Source: Pseudomonas sp. P8_229 | GTDB taxonomy: Bacteria > Pseudomonadota > Gammaproteobacteria > Pseudomonadales > Pseudomonadaceae | Reading direction: 5' to 3' | DNA length: 64,000 nucleotides | Assembly (NCBI RefSeq): GCF_034008635.1 | Contig: NZ_CP125378.1 | Coordinates: forward strand, 3,968,501-4,032,500 | Shown: piece after piece, positions 47,703-58,975 of the stretch | How the letters are laid out: every line of letters begins with the position of its first letter | Numbering within the stretch: position 1 is the first letter of the stretch | Notes under the pieces: generated by a model | Databases searched by the model: none | Told to the model about the DNA's origin: nothing | The model's input: only the letters and a program-made list of their open reading frames with translations | Program-made: the position numbers and the translations under genes

Positions 47703-48512
47703 ATGAGTGCCGATAACGCCTACGCGGTCGAGCTGAAGGGAGTCTCCTTCAAGCGCGGTGCGCGCAGCATTTTCAATAACGTCGATATTCGCATCCCGCG
47801 CGGCAAGGTCACCGGCATCATGGGACCTTCCGGGTGCGGCAAGACCACGCTGCTGCGTTTGATGGGCGCGCAATTGCGTCCTTCCAGCGGGGAAGTCTGG
47901 GTCAACGGTCAGAACCTGCCGACGCTGTCGCGCAGTGATCTGTTCGATGCGCGAAAGCACATGGGCGTGCTGTTTCAGAGTGGCGCGCTGTTCACCGATC
48001 TCGATGTTTTCGAGAACGTCGCTTTCCCCCTGCGTGTTCATACCCAATTGCCGGATGAGATGATCCGCGACATCGTCCTGCTCAAATTGCAGGCGGTCGG
48101 GCTGCGCGGTGCGATCGAGCTGATGCCCGACGAGCTCTCGGGGGGCATGAAGCGTCGGGTCGCTTTGGCCCGTGCGATTGCACTCGATCCGCAGATTCTC
48201 ATGTACGACGAGCCGTTCGTCGGTCAGGATCCAATCGCCATGGGCGTGCTGGTCCGCCTGATCCGTCTGCTCAATGATGCGCTGGGTATCACCAGTATCG
48301 TGGTCTCCCACGATCTGGCCGAAACCGCGAGCATCGCTGACTACATCTATGTAGTGGGTGATGGTCAGGTACTGGGGCAGGGCACGCCGGACGAGTTGAT
48401 GAATTCGGATGAGCCGCGTATCCGCCAGTTCATGACCGGCAACCCCGATGGCCCGGTGCCGTACCATTTTCCAGCGACGGATTACCGCGCAGATCTTCTG
48501 GGGAAGCGCTGA
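47703..48512 (+). CDS. mlaF: Phospholipid ABC transporter ATPase MlaF
   Basis: A 269-residue ATPase of the MlaFEDB complex, which moves phospholipids between the inner membrane and MlaC. Walker A is [11 protein letters not shown], the signature [15 protein letters not shown], and Walker [15 protein letters not shown]. Starts with AAGGAG upstream of ATG 47703. Its stop overlaps the mlaE start by one base (TGATG). Confidence 0.96.
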   Translation: MSADNAYAVELKGVSFKRGARSIFNNVDIRIPRGKVTGIMGPSGCGKTTLLRLMGAQLRPSSGEVWVNGQNLPTLSRSDLFDARKHMGVLFQSGALFTDLDVFENVAFPLRVHTQLPDEMIRDIVLLKLQAVGLRGAIELMPDELSGGMKRRVALARAIALDPQILMYDEPFVGQDPIAMGVLVRLIRLLNDALGITSIVVSHDLAETASIADYIYVVGDGQVLGQGTPDELMNSDEPRIRQFMTGNPDGPVPYHFPATDYRADLLGKR

Positions 48513-49309
48513 TGCGCAGAATTTCATTGATAGAACGCGTGCGCCGGTTTGGCGAGACGGCGATCGACGCCGTCGCGGTGTTTGGCCGCGCGACTTTGTT
48601 CCTGTTTCATGCCCTGCTTGGTCGCGGCGGCATCAGCGGCGGTTTCGGCCTGCTGGTCAAACAGCTGCATTCGGTCGGTGTCATGTCGCTGGTGATCATC
48701 GTCGTGTCCGGGATATTCATCGGCATGGTGCTGGCGCTGCAGGGCTTCAGTATTCTGTCGAGCTACGGTTCGGAGCAGGCGGTGGGGCAGATGGTGGCCC
48801 TGACGTTGCTGCGTGAACTGGGTCCGGTGGTGACGGCATTGCTGTTTGCCGGGCGTGCAGGTTCGGCGCTGACGGCTGAAATCGGCAACATGAAGTCCAC
48901 CGAACAGCTTTCCAGCCTGGAAATGATCGGTGTCGATCCGCTCAAGTACATTATTGCCCCGCGTCTGTGGGCCGGTTTCATTTCCCTGCCGGTGCTGGCG
49001 ATGATTTTCAGCGTGGTGGGTATCTGGGGCGGTTCGTGGGTGGCTGTCGACTGGCTCGGAGTGTATGAAGGCTCCTACTGGGCGAACATGCAAAACAGCG
49101 TGAACTTCACTAGCGATGTGCTCAACGGCGTCATCAAAAGTATCGTTTTCGCCTTCGTCGTGACCTGGATCGCCGTATTCCAAGGCTATGACTGTGAGCC
49201 CACTTCCGAGGGCATCAGTCGCGCCACCACCAAGACCGTGGTATTCGCCTCGCTGGCAGTACTGGGCCTGGACTTTATTCTGACCGCTTTGATGTTTGGA
49301 GATTTCTGA
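48512..49309 (+). CDS. mlaE: Phospholipid ABC transporter permease MlaE
   Basis: A 265-residue permease with five to six helices of the MlaE family. Seen: [22 protein letters not shown], the conserved [20 protein letters not shown] and [20 protein letters not shown]. It forms the membrane channel with MlaD. The stop overlaps the mlaD start by one base. Confidence 0.95.
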   Translation: MRRISLIERVRRFGETAIDAVAVFGRATLFLFHALLGRGGISGGFGLLVKQLHSVGVMSLVIIVVSGIFIGMVLALQGFSILSSYGSEQAVGQMVALTLLRELGPVVTALLFAGRAGSALTAEIGNMKSTEQLSSLEMIGVDPLKYIIAPRLWAGFISLPVLAMIFSVVGIWGGSWVAVDWLGVYEGSYWANMQNSVNFTSDVLNGVIKSIVFAFVVTWIAVFQGYDCEPTSEGISRATTKTVVFASLAVLGLDFILTALMFGDF

Positions 49310-49776
49310 TGCAAAACCGCACCCTGGAAATCGGTGTCGGCCTGTTCCTGCTGGCAGGGATCCTGGCCTTGTTGCTGCTTGCTCTGCGGGTCAGTGGCCT
49401 GTCTCCGACTTCGACCACTGACACGTATAAACTTTACGCCTACTTCGACAATATCGCCGGTTTGACGGTCAGAGCCAAAGTGACCATGGCCGGTGTGACG
49501 ATCGGCAAGGTCACGGCAATCGATCTGGATCGCGACAGCTTCACCGGTCGGGTAACCCTGCAAGTGGATAAAAAGGTCGACAACCTGCCGACCGACTCCA
49601 CAGCGTCTATCCTGACCGCTGGCCTGTTGGGCGAGAAGTACATCGGTATCAGCGTGGGCGGGGAAGATACCCGCCTGAAGGATGGTGGAACCATCCACGA
49701 CACGCAGTCGTCTCTGGTACTGGAAGACCTGATCGGTAAATTCCTGCTCAATACCGTTAGCAAAGACGCCAAATGA
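49309..49776 (+). CDS. mlaD: MCE-domain phospholipid carrier MlaD
   Basis: A 155-residue protein with an N-terminal membrane helix (IGVGLFLLAGILALLLLALRV) and one MCE domain (YAYFDNIAGLTVRAKVTMAG, VTLQVDKKVDNLPTDSTASI, GLLGEKYIGISVGGE). Hexamers form the lipid tunnel over MlaE. Length and context are normal. Confidence 0.95.
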   Translation: MQNRTLEIGVGLFLLAGILALLLLALRVSGLSPTSTTDTYKLYAYFDNIAGLTVRAKVTMAGVTIGKVTAIDLDRDSFTGRVTLQVDKKVDNLPTDSTASILTAGLLGEKYIGISVGGEDTRLKDGGTIHDTQSSLVLEDLIGKFLLNTVSKDAK

Positions 49777-49787
49777 GGAGCTTTTGA

Positions 49788-50441
49788 ATGATCTCTACCT
49801 TGCGACGTGGCCTGTTGGTGTTGCTCGCGACACTGCCACTGCTGGCCAACGCTGCGCCTGGGCAGTCGGCGCACGAACTGGTTCAGGACACCACGAACCG
49901 GATGCTGGCCGATCTGTCGGCCAATAAAGCGAAGTACAAGCAGGATCCGGCTGACTTCTATGCCGCGCTGAACACTATTGTCGGTCCGGTGGTCGATGCC
50001 GAAGGCATTTCCAAAAGCATCATGACGGTCAAGTATTCGCGCAAGGCCACCCCTGCGCAGATGCAGACCTTCCAGGAAAACTTCAAGAAAGGCCTGTTCC
50101 AGTTCTATGGCAACGCCTTGCTCGAGTACAACAACCAGGGCATCACGGTTGATCCTGCCAAGGATGAGTCGGGCGATCGCACCAGCGTCGGCATGACCGT
50201 CAAGGGCAGCAACGGCGCGATCTACCCTGTGCAGTACACGCTGGAGAAGATCAACGGCGAGTGGAAGCTGCGCAACGTGATCATCAACGGCATCAACATC
50301 GGCAAGCTGTTCCGTGATCAGTTCGCGGATGCGATGCAGCGCAATGGCAACGATCTGGACAAGACCATCAACGGTTGGGCTGGTGAAGTCGCCAAGGCCA
50401 AGGAAGAAACCGACAAAGCTGCCGCGAAGCCAGCGCAATGA
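49788..50441 (+). CDS. mlaC: Periplasmic phospholipid shuttle MlaC
   Basis: A 217-residue soluble periplasmic lipid-binding protein of the MlaC/Ttg2D family. Signal peptide RRGLLVLLATLPLLANAAPG. The mature fold includes the helix ELVQDTTNRMLADLSANK and strands GAIYPVQYTLEKINGEWKLR. The stop overlaps mlaB as ATGA. Confidence 0.94.
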   Translation: MISTLRRGLLVLLATLPLLANAAPGQSAHELVQDTTNRMLADLSANKAKYKQDPADFYAALNTIVGPVVDAEGISKSIMTVKYSRKATPAQMQTFQENFKKGLFQFYGNALLEYNNQGITVDPAKDESGDRTSVGMTVKGSNGAIYPVQYTLEKINGEWKLRNVIINGINIGKLFRDQFADAMQRNGNDLDKTINGWAGEVAKAKEETDKAAAKPAQ

Positions 50442-50743
50442 ATGAGGCGGCAGTTCGTATGAGTGATGTCGACGAGCTATTGCTCAGCGGAGTGCTGGAC
50501 TACCGCACAGGTCCCGACCTGCGCAAGGAAGGCCAGGCGCTGATCAAGTCCAGCAAGGCTGCTACGCTTGTGATCGATTGTTCGGCTGTGAAGAAGTCCA
50601 GCAGCGTTGGCTTGTCGTTGCTGCTGTGCTTCATGCGCGATGCCCAGGCGGCCGGCAAGGCCGTGAGCATTCGCGCGATGCCGGAAGACATGCGCGAAAT
50701 CGCTCAGGTCAGTGAGCTGACCGAGTTGCTGGCGCACCCCTGA
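50438..50743 (+). CDS. mlaB: STAS-domain protein MlaB
   Basis: A 101-residue cytoplasmic STAS domain that binds MlaF and stabilises the complex. Seen: LLLSGVLDYRTGPDLRKEGQ, TLVIDCSAVKKSSSVGLSLL and MPEDMREIAQVSELTELL. It starts inside the mlaC stop. A terminator-like hairpin follows. Confidence 0.92.
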   Translation: MNEAAVRMSDVDELLLSGVLDYRTGPDLRKEGQALIKSSKAATLVIDCSAVKKSSSVGLSLLLCFMRDAQAAGKAVSIRAMPEDMREIAQVSELTELLAHP

Positions 50744-50760
50744 ACCCGCATCGATAAAGA

Positions 50761-50813
50761 AGCCCCCCGTCAGAGTCCTGCCAATGCGGGGTTCGCAGGC
50801 GCGGGGCTTTTTT
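50761..50813 (+). terminator. Intrinsic terminator after mlaB
   Basis: AGCCCC 50761-50766 pairs with GGGGCT 50803-50808 and is followed by a run of T. An inner stem CCTGC/GCAGG helps it. ibaG starts only 47 bases later, so ibaG probably has its own promoter or relies on read-through. Confidence 0.8.
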
Positions 50814-50859
50814 GTATGATGTCCGACCCGTGCGCACAGGGCGCCGATTGAGGTTGAGC

Positions 50860-51099
50860 ATGCAGGCCGTAGAAGTGAAGAGCTTCCTTGAAGGGAAGCT
50901 GCCAGGAATTCAGGTAGAAGTTGAAGGCGAAGGCTGCAATTTCCAACTGAACGTGATTAGCGATGAACTGGCGGCGTTAAGCCCGGTCAAGCGTCAGCAG
51001 AGCATCTATGCCCATTTGAACCCTTGGATTGCTGATGGCAGCATCCACGCGGTCACTATGAAATTTTTCAGCCGCGCGGCCTGGGCCGAGCGCACCTGA
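50860..51099 (+). CDS. ibaG: BolA-family protein IbaG (YrbA)
   Basis: A 79-residue BolA-like protein that pairs with monothiol glutaredoxin in iron-sulfur trafficking in enteric bacteria. Seen: AVEVKSFLEGKLPGIQVEVE, FQLNVISDEL and the end SIYAHLNPWIADGSIHAVTM. ATG 50860 was chosen over an upstream frame start because it gives the family N-terminus (MQAVEVKSFL). It precedes murA by 22 bases, as in many gamma-proteobacteria. Confidence 0.93.
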   Translation: MQAVEVKSFLEGKLPGIQVEVEGEGCNFQLNVISDELAALSPVKRQQSIYAHLNPWIADGSIHAVTMKFFSRAAWAERT

Positions 51100-51106
51100 G
51101 CCCTAG

Positions 51107-52387
<1,281 letters not shown>

Positions 52388-52397
52388 TCGCTGCATG

Positions 52398-52483
52398 CGG
52401 ACACAGGGAAGTGTCCACTGAATTCGTTTCGAGTCGAGCCGGTCCCGGCTCGATGTGTGTCCGGCGTCGATTGCGACCGGACA
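52398..52483 (+). promoter_or_regulatory. Leader between murA and hisG with three hairpins and an alternative pairing
   Basis: Three stems: GGACAC 52399-52404 with 52411-52416; TCGAGCCGG 52434-52442 with 52445-52453; and TGTCCGG 52458-52464 with 52477-52483. The segment CGGACACA 52398-52405 can instead pair with TGTGTCCG 52456-52463, breaking the first and third stems. No T-run follows, so action on translation or RNA stability is more likely than termination. Confidence 0.55.
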
Positions 52484-52513
52484 TGAGTACCTTGATAAGG
52501 ACTGACGTTTCCC

Positions 52514-53149
52514 ATGTTGACCATCGCACTGTCCAAGGGCCGCATCCTTGACGACACCCTGCCGCTTCTCGCCGAAGCGGGCATCGTGCCGACCGAGAAT
52601 CCGGACAAGAGCCGCAAGCTGATCATCCCCACCACTCAGGATGACGTACGTCTGTTGATCGTGCGTGCCACCGACGTGCCGACCTATGTCGAGCATGGCG
52701 CGGCTGACCTCGGTGTCGCCGGTAAAGACGTGTTGATGGAATACACCGGTCAGGGCCTGTATGAGCCACTGGATCTGCAGATTGCCCAGTGCAAGCTGAT
52801 GACCGCCGGCAAGATCGGTGCGCCGGAGCCCAAGGGCCGTCTGCGTGTGGCGACCAAATTCGTCAACGTGGCCAAGCGTTACTACGCCGAGCAGGGTCGT
52901 CAGGTCGACATCATCAAGCTCTACGGCTCGATGGAACTGGCGCCGCTGATCGGTCTGGCAGACAAGATCATCGACGTGGTCGACACCGGCAACACCCTGC
53001 GCGCCAACGGTCTGGAACCTCAGGAACTGATCGCCACGATCAGCTCGCGCCTGGTGGTCAACAAGGCTTCGATGAAGATGCAACACGCCCGAATCCAGGC
53101 GTTGATCGATACCCTGCGCAACGCAGTGGAATCGCGACACCGCGGCTGA
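52514..53149 (+). CDS. hisG: ATP phosphoribosyltransferase, short form
   Basis: A 211-residue catalytic subunit that starts histidine synthesis from ATP and PRPP. Seen: [40 protein letters not shown] and the PRPP loop [17 protein letters not shown]. The C-terminal regulatory ACT-like domain is absent, so this is the short type that needs HisZ, encoded elsewhere. A strong terminator-like stem separates it from hisD. Confidence 0.96.
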   Translation: MLTIALSKGRILDDTLPLLAEAGIVPTENPDKSRKLIIPTTQDDVRLLIVRATDVPTYVEHGAADLGVAGKDVLMEYTGQGLYEPLDLQIAQCKLMTAGKIGAPEPKGRLRVATKFVNVAKRYYAEQGRQVDIIKLYGSMELAPLIGLADKIIDVVDTGNTLRANGLEPQELIATISSRLVVNKASMKMQHARIQALIDTLRNAVESRHRG

Positions 53150-53201
53150 TTTACCTGCGCGACCCCAGGTCGCGCCGTCTATCCGCCTCATAGCCAGAAT
53201 T

Positions 53202-53250
53202 CTCAGGTGCCCAAGCGGATCGAATGATAGTTTCGGGCGCCTGAGTTTTT
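53202..53250 (+). terminator. Terminator-like stem between hisG and hisD
   Basis: CTCAGGTGCCC 53202-53212 pairs with GGGCGCCTGAG 53235-53245 (11 bp, one G-T pair, 22-base loop), followed by T5. A second small stem, GCGCGACC...GGTCGCGC, lies upstream around 53158-53175. It may allow separate or attenuated expression of hisDC. Confidence 0.75.
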
Positions 53251-53274
53251 CGCCATTCCTATGAGGCTCTCGCT

Positions 53275-54612
53275 ATGACCGCACCGACTGCAATTCGCCG
53301 ACTCAACGCTGCTGACCCGGATTTCGCGCATCATCTGGATCATCTGCTGAGCTGGGAAAGTGTGTCTGACGACTCGGTCAATCAGCGGGTGCTGGACATC
53401 ATCAAGGCTGTGCGCGAGCGCGGTGACGCGGCGCTGGTCGAGTTCACCCAGAAGTTCGACGGCCTCGAAGTTGCCTCGATGGCTGACCTGATCCTGCCGC
53501 GCGAGCGCCTGGAACTGGCCCTGACTCGGATCACCGTGCCGCAGCGCGAGGCGTTGGAAAAAGCCGCCGCTCGTGTGCGCAGCTACCACGAAAAACAGAA
53601 ACAGGACTCCTGGAGCTACACCGAGGCTGACGGCACGGTGCTCGGCCAGAAGGTCACGCCACTGGATCGTGCCGGTCTGTACGTGCCGGGCGGCAAAGCG
53701 TCGTACCCGTCGTCGGTGTTGATGAATGCGATTCCGGCCAAGGTCGCCGGTGTGACCGAAGTGGTCATGGTTGTGCCGACCCCGCGCGGTGAGATCAACG
53801 AACTGGTGCTGGCGGCTGCATGTATCGCCGGCGTTGACCGCGTGTTCACCATCGGTGGTGCACAAGCCGTCGCTGCGTTGGCCTACGGCACCGAAAGTGT
53901 GCCGAAAGTCGATAAGGTGGTTGGCCCGGGCAACATCTATGTCGCCACTGCCAAGCGTCACGTGTTCGGTCAGGTCGGCATCGACATGATCGCCGGCCCT
54001 TCGGAAATCCTCGTGGTGTGCGACGGCCAGACCGATCCGGACTGGATCGCCATGGACCTGTTCTCCCAGGCTGAACACGACGAAGATGCCCAGGCGATTC
54101 TGGTCAGCCCTGACGCCGAGTTTCTCGACAAGGTGGCCGCGAGCATCGACAAACTGCTGCCGACCATGGACCGCGCGACCATCATCGAAACCTCGATCAA
54201 TGGCCGTGGTGCACTGATTCACGTTAAGGACATGGCGCAAGCCATCGAAGTCGCCAACCGCATCGCCCCGGAACACTTGGAGTTGTCGGTCGCTGACCCA
54301 CAGGCCTGGTTGCCGCAGATCCGTCACGCCGGCGCGATCTTCATGGGCCGTCACACCTCGGAAGCGCTGGGCGATTACTGCGCGGGCCCGAACCACGTGT
54401 TGCCGACTTCCGGCACCGCGCGCTTCTCCTCGCCGTTGGGTGTGTACGACTTCCAGAAACGTTCGTCGATCATCTTCTGCTCCGAAGCCGGTGCTTCCGA
54501 GCTGGGCAAGACCGCTTCGGTGCTGGCCCGTGGCGAATCCCTGAGCGCGCACGCACGCAGCGCCGAATACCGCATCAAAGACGAAGACTTTCTTCAAGGG
54601 CAGGGGGAGTGA
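53275..54612 (+). CDS. hisD: Histidinol dehydrogenase
   Basis: A 445-residue Zn- and NAD-dependent enzyme for the last two steps of histidine synthesis. Seen: [35 protein letters not shown], the metal-site segment [16 protein letters not shown] and the catalytic His in [10 protein letters not shown], then [21 protein letters not shown] typical start ([18 protein letters not shown]) with TATGAGG upstream. The stop overlaps a potential hisC GTG; the preferred hisC ATG is 3 bases further. Confidence 0.96.
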   Translation: MTAPTAIRRLNAADPDFAHHLDHLLSWESVSDDSVNQRVLDIIKAVRERGDAALVEFTQKFDGLEVASMADLILPRERLELALTRITVPQREALEKAAARVRSYHEKQKQDSWSYTEADGTVLGQKVTPLDRAGLYVPGGKASYPSSVLMNAIPAKVAGVTEVVMVVPTPRGEINELVLAAACIAGVDRVFTIGGAQAVAALAYGTESVPKVDKVVGPGNIYVATAKRHVFGQVGIDMIAGPSEILVVCDGQTDPDWIAMDLFSQAEHDEDAQAILVSPDAEFLDKVAASIDKLLPTMDRATIIETSINGRGALIHVKDMAQAIEVANRIAPEHLELSVADPQAWLPQIRHAGAIFMGRHTSEALGDYCAGPNHVLPTSGTARFSSPLGVYDFQKRSSIIFCSEAGASELGKTASVLARGESLSAHARSAEYRIKDEDFLQGQGE

Positions 54613-54614
54613 AC

Positions 54615-55667
54615 ATGAGTAAATTCTGGAGCCCGTTCGTCAAGGATCTGGTGCCGTACGTGCCGGGCGAACAGCCGAAACTGACCAGACTGGTCAAGCT
54701 CAACACTAACGAAAACCCATACGGCCCATCGCCAAAAGCTCTAGCGGCGATGCAGGTCGAACTGAATGACAACCTGCGCCTGTACCCGGACCCGAACAGC
54801 GATCTGCTGAAAACTGCGGTCGCCGAGTATTACGGCGTGCAGAGCAATCAGGTGTTCCTCGGTAACGGTTCGGATGAAGTGCTCGCGCACATTTTCCACG
54901 GTTTGCTGCAACACGATCAGCCGCTGCTGTTCCCGGACATCAGCTACAGCTTCTATCCGGTTTACTGCGGTCTGTACGGCATCAAGTTCGACGCGGTGCC
55001 GCTGGACGCACAGTTCCAGATCGACCCGACCGACTATGCCAAGCCGAACGGCGGGATCATTTTCCCTAACCCGAACGCCCCGACCGGTTGCCTGCTGGCG
55101 CTGGACGCGGTTGAACAAATCCTCAAGGCCAGCCCTGATTCAGTGGTTGTGGTGGATGAGGCGTACATCGACTTTGGCGGCGAAACGGCGATCAGCCTGG
55201 TGGACCGTTACCCGAACCTGCTGGTAACGCAGACCCTGTCCAAGTCGCGTTCGCTGGCTGGTTTGCGCGTTGGTCTGGCGGTAGGGCATCCGGACTTGAT
55301 CGAGGCGCTGGAGCGAATCAAGAACAGCTTCAACTCTTATCCGCTGGATCGTCTGGCGATTGTCGGGGCTGCAGCGGCGTTCGAAGATCGTGAGTACTTC
55401 GACAAGACCTGCCGTCTGGTCATCGAGAGTCGTGAATGGGTGATCGCGCAGTTGCAGGCGAAAGGCTTTGAAGTGCTACCGTCGGCGGCGAACTTCATTT
55501 TCGCCCGGCATCCGCAACATGACGCAGCGGGCCTGGCGGCCAAGCTGCGCGAGCAAGGCGTGATTGTGCGGCACTTCAAGCAAGAGCGGATTGCGCAGTT
55601 CCTGCGGATTTCGATTGGTACGCCGGAGCAGAATCAGGCGCTGATCGACGGCCTCGGCGACCTCTAA
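54615..55667 (+). CDS. hisC: Histidinol-phosphate aminotransferase
   Basis: A 350-residue PLP enzyme (fold type I). Seen: [20 protein letters not shown], the PLP-binding segment [22 protein letters not shown], Asp/Tyr of [11 protein letters not shown] and the Schiff-base Lys in [15 protein letters not shown]. It converts imidazole-acetol phosphate to histidinol phosphate. ATG 54615 has GGGGGAG upstream at 5 bases. An inverted REP pair follows. Confidence 0.95.
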   Translation: MSKFWSPFVKDLVPYVPGEQPKLTRLVKLNTNENPYGPSPKALAAMQVELNDNLRLYPDPNSDLLKTAVAEYYGVQSNQVFLGNGSDEVLAHIFHGLLQHDQPLLFPDISYSFYPVYCGLYGIKFDAVPLDAQFQIDPTDYAKPNGGIIFPNPNAPTGCLLALDAVEQILKASPDSVVVVDEAYIDFGGETAISLVDRYPNLLVTQTLSKSRSLAGLRVGLAVGHPDLIEALERIKNSFNSYPLDRLAIVGAAAAFEDREYFDKTCRLVIESREWVIAQLQAKGFEVLPSAANFIFARHPQHDAAGLAAKLREQGVIVRHFKQERIAQFLRISIGTPEQNQALIDGLGDL

Positions 55668-55677
55668 GCAGCACTGA

Positions 55678-55776
55678 ACCTGTGGGAGCGAGCCTGCTCG
55701 CGAAAGCGGTTTTTCATTCAACATCAATGCTGAATGTTTAGCCCCCTTCGCGAGCAGGCTCGCTCCCACATTGGTT
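55678..55776. repeat. Inverted REP pair
   Basis: TGTGGGAGCGAGCCTGCTCG from 55680 and TTCGCGAGCAGGCTCGCTCC ending about 55767, between convergent hisC and algW. Confidence 0.92.
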
Positions 55777-55788
55777 TTTACTGGCGGC

Positions 55789-56943
<1,155 letters not shown>

Positions 56944-57046
56944 TAAGCACGTCCTGGAAAAGTTGCAGGCGGGGTCAGACCGCCCATAATGTCGCGCATT
57001 ATACGAGGCCGCGCGCGCCTCTGAACGGGATATTTAGGAGTCTTTC

Positions 57047-57805
57047 ATGGCCGTCGCCCTCAGCACCCTCGTCGAAGAAGCCGACCGTTACCTTGGCAGT
57101 GCCAGAATCGCCGATTACTGCCCCAATGGGCTGCAGGTCGAAGGCCGTCCGCAAGTGATGCGCATCGTCAGTGGCGTCACCGCCAGTCAGGCCTTGCTCG
57201 ATGCTGCGGTGGAAGCCGAAGCCGATCTGGTGCTGGTGCATCACGGCTATTTCTGGAAGGGCGAGAACCCGTGCATCACCGGCATGAAGCAGCGCCGCTT
57301 GAAGACGTTGCTCAAGCACGACATCAGTCTGCTCGCCTATCACTTGCCGCTGGACCTGCATCCGGAGGTCGGCAACAACGTGCAGTTGGCGCGTCAGTTG
57401 GACATTACCGTCGAAGGGCCGCTGGATCCGGACAACCTCAAGATTGTCGGGCTGGTTGGTTCGTTGAGTGAGCCAATGACCGCGGGTGATTTCGCCCGCA
57501 AGGTGAAAGACGTCATGGGCCGCGAGCCGCTGCTGGTCGAAGGCAGCGCGATGATTCGTCGGGTCGGCTGGTGCACCGGTGGCGGTCAAGGTTATATCGA
57601 TCAGGGTGTGGCGGCGGGTGTCGATCTGTTCCTCAGCGGTGAGGCCTCCGAGCAGACTTTCCACAGCGCCCGGGAAAACGATATCAGCTTCATCGCCGCC
57701 GGCCACCACGCCACCGAGCGCTATGGTGTGCAGGCGCTGGGCGACTATCTGGCAAAGCGTTTCGCCCTCGAACACATCTTCATCGATTGCCCGAATCCGA
57801 TCTGA
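57047..57805 (+). CDS. Nif3-like dinuclear metal centre protein (YbgI family)
   Basis: A 252-residue protein of the Nif3/YbgI family, which forms toroidal hexamers with a two-metal site. Seen: YCPNGLQVEGRPQVMRIVSG, the first metal motif LVLVHHGYFWKGENPCI, AYHLPLDLHPEVGNN and the C-terminal AAGHHATERYGVQAL. Its enzymatic role is not settled; GTP cyclohydrolase I type 2 activity has been reported for some members. ATG 57047 has TTTAGGAGT upstream. Confidence 0.9.
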   Translation: MAVALSTLVEEADRYLGSARIADYCPNGLQVEGRPQVMRIVSGVTASQALLDAAVEAEADLVLVHHGYFWKGENPCITGMKQRRLKTLLKHDISLLAYHLPLDLHPEVGNNVQLARQLDITVEGPLDPDNLKIVGLVGSLSEPMTAGDFARKVKDVMGREPLLVEGSAMIRRVGWCTGGGQGYIDQGVAAGVDLFLSGEASEQTFHSARENDISFIAAGHHATERYGVQALGDYLAKRFALEHIFIDCPNPI

Positions 57806-57807
57806 CT

Positions 57808-57902
57808 AATGTGGGAGGGGGCTTGCTCCCGAAAGCGGTGTGTCATTCAACAATGATTTCGACTGATCCTGCGCTTTCGCGAGCAATCCCGCTCCCAAAG
57901 GA
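57808..57902. repeat. Degenerate inverted REP pair
   Basis: TGTGGGAGGGGGCTTGCTCC from 57810 and CGCGAGCAATCCCGCTCCCA ending near 57898. Both arms show substitutions relative to the other copies in this window. Confidence 0.85.
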
Positions 57903-57926
57903 AAGGCGCTTCACGGCCGAACTGGT

Positions 57927-57982
57927 GGGCATATTCATATGCCCTTTCGTTCTAGCTGGCGCCCTGATTAGAAGCAGGGCGC
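57927..57982 (+). promoter_or_regulatory. cysD upstream control region
   Basis: A perfect palindrome, GGGCATAT 57927-57934 with ATATGCCC 57937-57944, is followed by TTTCGTTCTAGC and a hairpin (GCGCCCTG 57959-57966 with CAGGGCGC 57975-57982). The AT-rich dyad with a following TTTCGTTC is of the kind found before sulfur-starvation genes and may bind CysB. This is inference. Confidence 0.45.
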
Positions 57983-58048
57983 TGTGCTAGGATTCCCCGC
58001 TCGAACACGGCCCGCTGGCCGTTCATAAGAAAGCTTTCGTGAGTAGCC

Positions 58049-58966
58049 ATGGTCGACAAACTGACGCATCTGAAACAGCTGGAGGCGGAAAGCATCCACA
58101 TCATCCGCGAGGTGGCCGCCGAGTTCGACAACCCGGTGATGCTGTACTCCATCGGTAAAGACTCCGCCGTGATGCTGCACCTGGCACGCAAGGCGTTCTT
58201 CCCGGGCAAACTGCCGTTTCCGGTGATGCACGTCGACACCCGCTGGAAATTCCAGGAGATGTACAAGTTCCGCGACAAGATGGTCGAGGAACTGGGCCTG
58301 GACCTGATCACCCACATCAACCCCGATGGCGTGGCACAGAACATCAACCCGTTCACCCACGGCAGCGCCAAGCACACCGACATCATGAAAACCGAAGGCC
58401 TGAAACAGGCACTCGACAAGCATGGTTTCGACGCAGCTTTCGGCGGCGCCCGTCGCGATGAAGAGAAATCCCGCGCGAAAGAACGCGTGTACTCGTTCCG
58501 CGACAGCAAGCACCGCTGGGACCCGAAGAACCAGCGTCCGGAGCTGTGGAACGTCTACAACGGCAAGGTCAACAAGGGCGAATCCATTCGTGTGTTCCCG
58601 TTGTCGAACTGGACCGAACTGGATATCTGGCAGTACATCTACCTCGAAGGCATCCCGATTGTGCCGCTGTACTTCGCCGCCGAGCGTGAAGTGATCGAGA
58701 AAAACGGCACGCTGATCATGATTGACGACGAGCGCATCCTCGAGCATCTGTCTGACGAAGACAAAGCGCGCATCGTCAAAAAGAAAGTGCGTTTCCGTAC
58801 CCTTGGCTGCTACCCGTTGACGGGCGCGGTGGAGTCCGAAGCCGAGACGCTGACGGACATCATTCAGGAAATGCTCCTGACGCGAACTTCCGAGCGCCAG
58901 GGCCGGGTCATCGACCACGATGGCGCAGGCTCGATGGAAGACAAGAAACGTCAGGGTTATTTCTAA
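58049..58966 (+). CDS. cysD: Sulfate adenylyltransferase subunit 2
   Basis: A 305-residue PP-loop enzyme that makes adenosine 5'-phosphosulfate from ATP and sulfate, with CysN hydrolysing GTP to drive it. Seen: the PP-loop motif [53 protein letters not shown] and the C-terminal RQGYF. The cysNC gene follows after 9 bases. Expected to be CysB-controlled. Confidence 0.97.
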   Translation: MVDKLTHLKQLEAESIHIIREVAAEFDNPVMLYSIGKDSAVMLHLARKAFFPGKLPFPVMHVDTRWKFQEMYKFRDKMVEELGLDLITHINPDGVAQNINPFTHGSAKHTDIMKTEGLKQALDKHGFDAAFGGARRDEEKSRAKERVYSFRDSKHRWDPKNQRPELWNVYNGKVNKGESIRVFPLSNWTELDIWQYIYLEGIPIVPLYFAAEREVIEKNGTLIMIDDERILEHLSDEDKARIVKKKVRFRTLGCYPLTGAVESEAETLTDIIQEMLLTRTSERQGRVIDHDGAGSMEDKKRQGYF

Positions 58967-58975
58967 GGGGTTGTC

